A stretch of 6,284 nt of DNA from JBGSIZ01 sp041742255. Its GTDB lineage: Bacteria > Pseudomonadota > Alphaproteobacteria > Rhodobacterales > Rhodobacteraceae. Made by a program: the position numbers and the translations under genes. A model generated the notes under the pieces. That model had not been told where the DNA came from and did not search any database. It saw nothing but the letters and a program-made list of their open reading frames with translations. The stretch is taken from the NCBI GenBank assembly GCA_041742255.1, contig JBGSIZ010000114.1, positions 1 to 6,284 of the forward strand. The letters are read 5' to 3'. Positions 1 through 5,098 of the stretch are shown one piece after another (position 1 is the first letter of the stretch; each line of letters begins with the position of its first letter).

Positions 1-463
1 CCATCGCCGCGCCAAAGATGCCAGCGCCGAAAAACCCGAAACTCCAGAACGCATGGGCGCGGTTCATGACCCGGCGGCCCAATTGGTGTTCCACGCGGTC
101 GGCCTCGGTGTTCACGATGATTTCCAGACAGCCCATGGTCATGCCCGCCGGGATCAACAGGACAAACAACATCGCGGGGGTCGTGGCGGTCACGGCCAAC
201 AGATACAACAGCGCCAGCACGGGCAACCCGGCCAGCAACACGGCGCGATGCCCCGCGCGTTCAATCATCGGCGGCCCAAGCGTGAGCGCCAGCAACGTGC
301 CCACCGGCGCCCCGATCAACCCCAGCCCCAGCGCACCCTCGGCCACCTCCATCCGGGCCTGCACATCGGGCAGGCGGGGGAATATGTTGGCCATCCCGAA
401 ACTATACAGCGCAAAGGCCGCAAACACGCGACGATGCGGGGCGAGGGTGAATTTCAACGGCAT
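1..463 (-). CDS. MFS transporter, YbjJ-like, N-terminal part (runs off left edge)
   Basis: Reading leftward from an ATG at 463-461, the frame stays open for 154 codons to the window edge, so the gene is cut and its C-terminal half is missing. The protein is strongly hydrophobic, with about five membrane helices visible (roughly residues 12-30, 45-65, 74-91, 96-116 and 137-152). A loop around residues 63-73 (GPPMIERAGHR) is a divergent form of MFS motif A. The stretch ADRVEHQLGRRVMNRAHAFW (residues 121-140) matches my memory of the VE..LGRP.M...H..WS signature of YbjJ-type MFS proteins. Such proteins are integral inner-membrane secondary transporters; the substrate here is unknown. The start is supported by a weak Shine-Dalgarno (GGA, about 6 nt before the ATG) and by an in-frame stop 18 codons upstream. 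The gene is divergent from the LRR gene. MFS membership is secure; the subfamily is less so. Confidence 0.87.
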   Translation of the reverse strand, partial: MPLKFTLAPHRRVFAAFALYSFGMANIFPRLPDVQARMEVAEGALGLGLIGAPVGTLLALTLGPPMIERAGHRAVLLAGLPVLALLYLLAVTATTPAMLFVLLIPAGMTMGCLEIIVNTEADRVEHQLGRRVMNRAHAFWSFGFFGAGIFGAAM

Positions 464-514
464 GAACTTTCCGATCTCTGGCCCAATCTGTGCCCCGTCT
501 GGGGTTCCGAAAAC

Positions 515-543
515 GATTTAGAACAGTCGCCGCAGCAACACAA
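515..543 (-). promoter_or_regulatory. Weak candidate promoter for the left-hand MFS gene
   Basis: On the minus strand TTGTGT (543-538) and TAAATC (520-515) are separated by 17 nt. Each hexamer matches only three of six sigma-70 consensus positions. The site lies in the 149-bp divergent region, which must contain starts for both flanking genes. I see no better pair in either direction. Confidence 0.2.
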
Positions 544-573
544 TTCCCATTCCACACCCCGCTTGCACACCCC

Positions 574-612
574 CCCGCCAACCCCCATCTTGTGGGGGGC
601 AAAGGGGGCGGG
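574..612 (+). promoter_or_regulatory. Nested stem-loop abutting the LRR start codon
   Basis: CCCGCC (574-579) is complementary to GGCGGG (607-612), which directly precedes the ATG at 613. Inside it, CCCCCA (582-587) pairs with TGGGGG (593-598) around a 5-nt loop (TCTTG). The likely Shine-Dalgarno (AGGG, 603-606) sits in the internal loop between the stems. An alternative pairing of the C run at 571-576 with the G run at 594-599 is also possible. If formed, the structure would hold the ribosome-loading site next to a GC-rich stem and could dampen or condition translation. The leader is very rich in C and G runs, so chance pairing is a real alternative. Confidence 0.33.
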
Positions 613-2682
613 ATGACAGACGCAGAAAAGGCATACCAAGCCGCCCAACAGGCGATAGCAGAGGCCAAAGCGACTGGGGACACTCGTGTGTTTCTGAGCG
701 GCGCGACGGACATGAACGCCCTCACAACCCTGCCACCCGAAATCGCGGATTTGTCCGGGATTACGCAGCTTTTGCTCGACAACACCCAAGTGTCGGACCT
801 CACGCCGCTGTCTGCCCTGAAGGGGTTGTCGGGTCTTTCGCTCCGCGGCACCCAAGTGTCGGACCTCACGCTGCTGTCCGGCCTGTCCGGGCTGACGCAT
901 CTTTGGCTCGACGGCACCCAAGTGTCGGACCTCACGCCGCTGTCCGGCCTGTCCGGGCTGACGGTGCTTTCGCTCCACGGCACCCAAGTGTCGGACCTCA
1001 CGCCGCTGTCCGGCCTGTCCGGGCTGACGGATCTTGGGCTCACCGGCACTCAAGTGTCGGACCTCACGCCGCTGTCCGGCCTGTCCGGGATTACGCAGCT
1101 TTTGCTCGACAACACCCAAGTGTCGGACCTCACGCCGCTGTCTGCCCTGAAGGGGTTGTCGGGTCTTTCGCTCCGCGGCACCCAAGTGTCGGACCTCACG
1201 CCGCTGTCCGGCCTGTCCGGGCTGACGCATCTTTGGCTCGACGGCACCCAAGTGTCGGACCTCACGCCGCTGTCCGGCCTGTCCGGGCTGACGCAGCTTT
1301 CGCTCGACCTCACCCATGTGTCGGACCTCACGCCGCTGTCCGGCCTGTCCGCGCTGACGGATCTTTGGCTCACCGGCACTCAAGTGTCGGACCTCACGCC
1401 GCTGTCTGCCCTGAAGGGGTTGTCGGGTCTTTTGCTCCGCGGCACCCAAGTGTCGGACCTCACGCCGCTGTCCGGCCTGTCCGGGCTGACGCATCTTTGG
1501 CTCGACGGCACCCAAGTGTCGGACCTCACGCCGCTGTCCGGCCTGTCCGGGCTGACGGTGCTTTGGCTCACCGGCACTCAAGTGTCGGACCTGCGCCCCT
1601 TGCGCCCGCTCCGCGCCTTGGGCAAGGCAGAGGGACGAGGTGACGGTATTGGTTTCGCCAACACTCCCGCCGCCCGGTCCACCCCCCGCCTCGCCGAAAT
1701 CGCCGCGATGCGGGATACCCACGACCGCAGCCGCGCCCTGTTCGCATGGCTGGACGAGGAGGGGGATACGCCATTGACCGTCGCCGCCCTCCTCGAGGCT
1801 CAAGATCAGACAGGTTGGCAGTTTTCACCCAACGACGGTGCGATGCGGCTGCATGTGCAGCCAACCCCTGACGATCCACAGCGCACGCAAATGGCGCGGT
1901 TGGTGCGGGAACGGTTGGTCAAGCTGGCGGACAAGCTGTCGATCAATGCCAACAGCGCGGGCATCCGGCACGAAGTTTTGACCGAAGCCAAGGATTTCGT
2001 GGCTCTACTGGACGACAACAACCGCAGCTTGCCGGATCGGTCGCTCGATTTCTGGAGCGGCCTGATGGCACTGGGCGGGCAGTTAGAGGCGAATGACACA
2101 ATCCTGACGAACCGGGGCGATCCCCTCGATTGTCTGCGGCCCGACGATCGGGCGGCGCTGCAAACTGCGCTGACCCTCGCCGCTGGTTTTGTCCGGTCTT
2201 TCCCGCAGTGCAAGGACCTTGATGAGGCCTATACCGGGTTTTCCCGCACGGCGCTGCCCGTTGACGTGCTTGATGCAATTTTGCGGCGCGCGGTCGAACA
2301 AGGGTTCGTCGTCAAGGACAGCGCCAAGCTGATCGAGGATGTGTCACGCCTCGGACAACAACCCGGAACCCAAGGGGACAAGGCCTATGCCGTGACCCGC
2401 AACGGGTCCAAGAACCTGCTCAAGACCGCTGCAATGTTGGGCCTATTGGGCGTCTCGATAGGCGGGGTTGCTGCGGGCGTCACCTCTGACATCGGCACCG
2501 ACATTTCAAATCACTATGAACTGTCCGAACATGCCATCGCCTTTATCGACAGCCTCGGTGAAGATTTGTTCAAACTCATCAACGGCCTTGAGCCTGATGA
2601 AAAGGCGATCCTCAAGTCGCTGATCCAAGACCTCCAAGATAGGCGCTCTCGAAAAAAGTCGCTGTCGTCTGATCCACTTTGA
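613..2682 (+). CDS. Leucine-rich-repeat protein with uncharacterised helical C-terminal region
   Basis: A 689-residue protein of unknown function. Residues 1-49 form a charged helical N-cap ending in LPPEIADLSG, with no signal peptide, so the LRR part is probably cytoplasmic. Residues 50-335 are thirteen exact 22-residue LRR units of form LxxLxLxGTQVSDLTPLSGLSG, an internalin/SDS22-like period in which Thr mostly replaces the usual Asn. Residues 336-600 are mainly helical and polar. Residues 606-623 (AAMLGLLGVSIGGVAAGV) are a glycine-rich hydrophobic stretch that could cross or insert in a membrane. Residues 636-689 are again helical and end in a basic, serine-rich tail. I find no Walker A, TIR, protease or kinase motif. 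The frame is open back to a GTG at 490, but ATG 613 is preferred because AGGG lies 6 nt upstream and the intervening Pro/Phe/His-rich translation looks non-coding. The gene stands alone, divergent from an MFS gene and convergent with asd. Solute recognition, defence and adhesion-type roles are all open. Confidence 0.9.
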   Translation: MTDAEKAYQAAQQAIAEAKATGDTRVFLSGATDMNALTTLPPEIADLSGITQLLLDNTQVSDLTPLSALKGLSGLSLRGTQVSDLTLLSGLSGLTHLWLDGTQVSDLTPLSGLSGLTVLSLHGTQVSDLTPLSGLSGLTDLGLTGTQVSDLTPLSGLSGITQLLLDNTQVSDLTPLSALKGLSGLSLRGTQVSDLTPLSGLSGLTHLWLDGTQVSDLTPLSGLSGLTQLSLDLTHVSDLTPLSGLSALTDLWLTGTQVSDLTPLSALKGLSGLLLRGTQVSDLTPLSGLSGLTHLWLDGTQVSDLTPLSGLSGLTVLWLTGTQVSDLRPLRPLRALGKAEGRGDGIGFANTPAARSTPRLAEIAAMRDTHDRSRALFAWLDEEGDTPLTVAALLEAQDQTGWQFSPNDGAMRLHVQPTPDDPQRTQMARLVRERLVKLADKLSINANSAGIRHEVLTEAKDFVALLDDNNRSLPDRSLDFWSGLMALGGQLEANDTILTNRGDPLDCLRPDDRAALQTALTLAAGFVRSFPQCKDLDEAYTGFSRTALPVDVLDAILRRAVEQGFVVKDSAKLIEDVSRLGQQPGTQGDKAYAVTRNGSKNLLKTAAMLGLLGVSIGGVAAGVTSDIGTDISNHYELSEHAIAFIDSLGEDLFKLINGLEPDEKAILKSLIQDLQDRRSRKKSLSSDPL
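760..1617 (+). repeat. Thirteen tandem 66-bp repeats encoding LRR units
   Basis: Units start at 760, 826, 892, 958, 1024, 1090, 1156, 1222, 1288, 1354, 1420, 1486 and 1552, each exactly 66 bp, so gain or loss of units keeps the frame. The core reading caagtgtcggacctcacg recurs almost unchanged, synonymous sites included. Variation is concentrated in the first eight codons of each unit. Unit 1 and unit 6 are identical, as are units 3, 8 and 12. Unit 9 departs most (codons 8 and 10 changed, Leu-Thr-His in place of Gly-Thr-Gln). Unit 13 is a degenerate C-terminal edge repeat with arginines replacing conserved residues in its second half. Confidence 0.97.
811..1551 (+). repeat. Higher-order repeat: three copies of a 147-bp block inside the LRR array
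   Basis: The segments 811-957, 1141-1287 and 1405-1551 are nearly identical. First and second differ at one base (Leu/Pro codon in units 2 and 7). Second and third differ at one base (tcg versus ttg in units 7 and 11). The first two copies are offset by 330 bp (five units) and the last two by 264 bp (four units). Unit 10 joins the front of a unit-5 type repeat to the back of a unit-1/6 type repeat, marking a recombination junction. Confidence 0.9.
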
Positions 2683-2711
2683 AACAAAAAACCCGGGCGC
2701 ATTGGCCCGGG
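2683..2711 (-). terminator. Intrinsic terminator downstream of asd
   Basis: Read on the minus strand, CCCGGGC (2711-2705) and GCCCGGG (2698-2692) form a 7-bp all-GC stem with a 6-nt loop, followed by TTTTTT (2691-2686), G and TTT. This is a textbook Rho-independent terminator 27 bp past the asd stop. The T run abuts the stop codon of the LRR gene on the other strand. In the plus direction the stem is followed only by CTTCTGGTCTT, so termination of the LRR transcript there would be weaker. Confidence 0.85.
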
Positions 2712-2737
2712 CTTCTGGTCTTGTCAGGGCGAAAACC

Positions 2738-3760
2738 TCACCCCTTTTTCAAACACCGCTGGCCCAGAACTTCGGCGATTTGCACGGCGTTCAGGGCGGC
2801 GCCTTTGCGCAGGTTGTCACTCACGCACCAGATGTTCAGCCCGTTGTCGATGGTGCTGTCCTGCCGGATGCGGCTGATGAAAGTGGCGTATTCGCCCACA
2901 CATTCGATCGGGGTGATATAGCCGCCCGGTTCGCGTTTATCGATGACCATGATGCCGGGGGCCTCGCGCAGGATGTCGGTGGCCTCTTCCCAGTCAAGGA
3001 ATTCCTCGAACTCGATGTTGATGGCCTCGCAGTGGCCCACGAACACGGGCACGCGGACGCAGGTGGCCGTGACCTTGATCGCGGGATCAAGGATCTTTTT
3101 GGTCTCGGCGACCATCTTCCATTCTTCCTTGGTCTCGCCGCTGTCCAGAAACACGTCGATCTGGGGGATCACGTTGAACGCGATCTGCTTGGCGAATTTG
3201 GTCGGCGGTTTGCTGTCGGTGGGGTTGTAGATGGATTTGGTCTGATCCCACAATTCGTCCATCCCTTCCTTGCCGGCACCCGATACGGATTGATAGGTGG
3301 ACACCACGACCCGCTTGATTTTCGCGCGGTCGTGCAACGGCTTGAGCGCGACAACCATCTGCGCGGTGGAACAGTTGGGGTTGGCGATGATGTTCTTCTT
3401 GGCATAGCCATAGATGGCGTCGGCATTCACTTCGGGCACGATCAACGGCACGTCGGCATCATAGCGATACAGGCTGGAATTGTCGATCACGACACAGCCG
3501 GCCGCGGCGGCCTTGGGGGCGTAAATCTTGGTCGCGTCCGATCCCACTGCAAACAGGGCAATGTCCCAGCCGGTGAAATCAAAGGTGTCCAGATCCTTGG
3601 TCTTCAGGGTCTTGTCGCCAAAACTCACCTCGGTCCCCAGCGACCGGCGCGAGGCCAGTGCGGTGATCTCGTCCACGGGAAATTCCCGCTCGGCAAGGAT
3701 GTTGAGCATTTCGCGGCCCACGTTGCCCGTGGCGCCCACAACGACGACTTTGTAACCCAT
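2738..3760 (-). CDS. asd: Aspartate-semialdehyde dehydrogenase
   Basis: A cytoplasmic enzyme that reduces L-aspartyl-4-phosphate with NADPH to L-aspartate-4-semialdehyde. This is the branch point to lysine/diaminopimelate (cell wall), threonine, isoleucine and methionine, and is normally essential. The 340-residue length is typical. An N-terminal Rossmann motif GATGNVG spans residues 9-15. The catalytic Cys is residue 130 in ANPNCST. Gln157 in TYQSVSGAGKEGM, Arg237 and His243 in RVPVFVGHCE are the expected substrate-binding and catalytic positions. The C-terminal DNLRKGAALNAVQIAE (residues 315-330) is the conserved cofactor-side helix. The frame extends upstream to 3829, but ATG 3760 is chosen because GAAGGA lies 8 nt upstream and MGYKVVVVGATG is the normal family start. 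It follows the MFS gene by 69 bp on the same strand, has a candidate promoter in that gap, and ends before a strong terminator. All key residues are intact. Confidence 0.98.
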   Translation of the reverse strand: MGYKVVVVGATGNVGREMLNILAEREFPVDEITALASRRSLGTEVSFGDKTLKTKDLDTFDFTGWDIALFAVGSDATKIYAPKAAAAGCVVIDNSSLYRYDADVPLIVPEVNADAIYGYAKKNIIANPNCSTAQMVVALKPLHDRAKIKRVVVSTYQSVSGAGKEGMDELWDQTKSIYNPTDSKPPTKFAKQIAFNVIPQIDVFLDSGETKEEWKMVAETKKILDPAIKVTATCVRVPVFVGHCEAINIEFEEFLDWEEATDILREAPGIMVIDKREPGGYITPIECVGEYATFISRIRQDSTIDNGLNIWCVSDNLRKGAALNAVQIAEVLGQRCLKKG

Positions 3761-3768
3761 CTGTATAT

Positions 3769-3774
3769 TCCTTC
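3769..3774 (-). promoter_or_regulatory. Ribosome binding site that fixes the asd start
   Basis: GAAGGA on the minus strand, 8 nt before ATG 3760. It favours this start over the longer in-frame option at 3829. Confidence 0.8.
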
Positions 3775-3790
3775 GGATAGATGCGCCCGC

Positions 3791-3819
3791 GCTATAGCCC
3801 CATCGCCCCCCAAGGGAAA
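3791..3819 (-). promoter_or_regulatory. Candidate asd promoter
   Basis: On the minus strand TATAGC (3796-3791) is a fair -10 element. A weak -35 (TTTCCC, 3819-3814) lies 17 nt upstream. Transcription would start near 3784 and give a leader of about 24 nt. The position, between the stop of the upstream MFS gene and the asd ribosome binding site, is sensible, but the -35 match is poor. Confidence 0.3.
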
Positions 3820-3829
3820 GAGGCGGCAC

Positions 3830-5005
3830 CTAGTCCGTCCTGTCGCGTGACATCACAAACACGGCCAACCCGCACAGGACCAACCCGCCAAACAACCCGA
3901 ATATCGCGGCATAGGCGGTGGCGGGGGCGGCAGGGTCGGCGACGGCCCCAAACAGGCGGCCCGTGGCAAACTGCAACACGCCCACGCCGCCAATGCCAAA
4001 CAGGTTGATCAGGGTGACACCCCGGCCGGTCAGATGGGGCGGGAAAAACGCCTTGGCATGGGCCACCAGCACCGGAAACGACGATCCGGCAAACCCGATC
4101 AGGGCCAACAGCGCGGTCGCGGTCCACAGCCCGGCATCCGGCATGGCAAACAGAACAAGGCAGGCCATGGCCCCCATCAGATTGCCCCCAAAGATAACCC
4201 ATTTGCGGGTGCCCAGCAGGCGGTCCATCGGACCATAGGCGAAATTCCCGGCAATCATCGCCAGCCCCATAACCAACGTGACGGTCCCGATGGTGGCCAC
4301 ATCGGCCCCGAACACATCGCGCACATAGGGTCCGGCCCAAAGGCCGCGCAACCCGGCGGCGGGCGCATAATTGACAAACATCATCGCGAAAATCGGCCAC
4401 AGAACGGGCATTTTCAACAGATCAAGGACGGACCCGCGATGGTCCGTCACCACCCGTTCAGGGTCGCGCACCGTGACCCAGACCAGAACGGCAACCAGCA
4501 GGGTCAAGGCGGCAATGCCCGCCATCGTTTCGCGCCAGCCAAAGGTCTGCACGGCCCAGGCCAGCGGGGCGGCCCCGCCCACATTGCCCAGACTGCCGAT
4601 GCCAATCGTGGCCCCGGCAAGGGTGGCAAACACGGCAGGCGGATAGGTCCGGGCAAAGATGAAATAGGCGGCCATCAGGACGGGGGAACAGCCGACGCCG
4701 ATCAACCCCATGGCAAAGGTGACATGGGCAGGCGTCTGGGCAAGCGCAAAGGCCACAGCCCCCCCAGCCCCGCCAATCCCGAACAACAATGCGGCCGTGG
4801 CGCGCGGGCCAACCCGGTCCAATGCGGCACCCACGGGGATTTGCATGGCGGCAAACACCAGAAACCACACGCCCGACGCGGTCGCGAGGTGTTCGGGCGT
4901 GGCCCCCACATCGGTCAACAGGGCGGGGGACAACACGGCCAGAAAGGCGCGGTAGAACTGGCTGAACACATAGGCCAGAACAAGGGCCACGATGCCTGCA
5001 CGCAT
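3830..5005 (-). CDS. MFS transporter, 12 membrane helices, substrate unknown
   Basis: A complete 391-residue inner-membrane secondary transporter. About twelve hydrophobic helices are visible in two halves (roughly 4-28, 42-60, 69-89, 94-118, 127-150, 161-179, then 202-222, 234-256, 268-288, 293-313, 328-350, 363-384). MFS motif A lies between helices 2 and 3 (GAALDRVGPR, residues 59-68). Its counterpart in the second half is GPMDRLLGTR (residues 258-267), supporting the 6+6 repeat. The sequence resembles broad NarK/anion-cation-symporter-like MFS proteins, but I cannot fix a substrate. ATG 5005 is supported by a perfect AGGAGG 6 nt upstream. It sits 93 bp after the malonyl-CoA synthetase stop and 69 bp before asd, all on one strand. 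Linkage to matB hints at import of malonate or a related carboxylate; this is inference from position only, and the protein is not the MatC carrier type. Confidence 0.93.
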   Translation of the reverse strand: MRAGIVALVLAYVFSQFYRAFLAVLSPALLTDVGATPEHLATASGVWFLVFAAMQIPVGAALDRVGPRATAALLFGIGGAGGAVAFALAQTPAHVTFAMGLIGVGCSPVLMAAYFIFARTYPPAVFATLAGATIGIGSLGNVGGAAPLAWAVQTFGWRETMAGIAALTLLVAVLVWVTVRDPERVVTDHRGSVLDLLKMPVLWPIFAMMFVNYAPAAGLRGLWAGPYVRDVFGADVATIGTVTLVMGLAMIAGNFAYGPMDRLLGTRKWVIFGGNLMGAMACLVLFAMPDAGLWTATALLALIGFAGSSFPVLVAHAKAFFPPHLTGRGVTLINLFGIGGVGVLQFATGRLFGAVADPAAPATAYAAIFGLFGGLVLCGLAVFVMSRDRTD

Positions 5006-5011
5006 TTGCCG

Positions 5012-5017
5012 CCTCCT
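5012..5017 (-). promoter_or_regulatory. Consensus ribosome binding site of the MFS gene
   Basis: AGGAGG on the minus strand, separated by 6 nt from ATG 5005. It is the strongest Shine-Dalgarno match I see in the window and fixes the start. The surrounding 5006-5098 gap shows no convincing terminator or promoter, which leaves co-transcription with the upstream synthetase possible. Confidence 0.85.
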
Positions 5018-5098
5018 TTGCCGGGGTCCGGGCCATCTGGCATGGGCCGGGTCAAAGGTGCAAGGGCGGGGGCGCAGGCGTAAGGGCGGGCAAAGGGG

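Noticed and set aside
490..612. Extended GTG start for the LRR gene at 490
   Set aside because: No good ribosome binding site precedes it, the added 41 residues look like untranslated leader, and ATG 613 has a well-placed purine-rich site and begins a plausible helical cap.
760..1617. CRISPR array or diversity-generating retroelement target as an explanation for the regular repeats
   Set aside because: The repeats are directly adjacent 66-bp coding units with no spacers, so this is not CRISPR. No reverse transcriptase or template repeat is visible in the window, and codon changes are not limited to adenine positions.
454..1803. Long minus-strand open frame (449 codons) antisense to the LRR gene, plus open frames in other phases over the same region
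   Set aside because: The 66-bp unit is a multiple of three and happens to lack stops in several phases, so tandem copies stay open in all of them. The translations are Arg/Gln/Gly-rich with no family features, while the plus-strand frame gives a clear LRR pattern, an N-cap and a coherent C-terminal region.
2702..3850. 382-codon plus-strand open frame across asd
   Set aside because: It is the antisense of a certain asd gene. Long antisense frames are common in GC-rich DNA with GC-biased third positions, and the product has no recognisable family.
4034..5083. 349-codon plus-strand open frame across the MFS gene
   Set aside because: The translation is extremely rich in Gly, His and Gln with no hydrophobic core, as expected of an antisense shadow of a membrane protein gene.
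5006..5098. Terminator or promoter between matB and the MFS gene
   Set aside because: The gap is G-rich with some imperfect inverted repeats, but no stem is followed by a T run on the coding strand and no convincing -35/-10 pair is visible.
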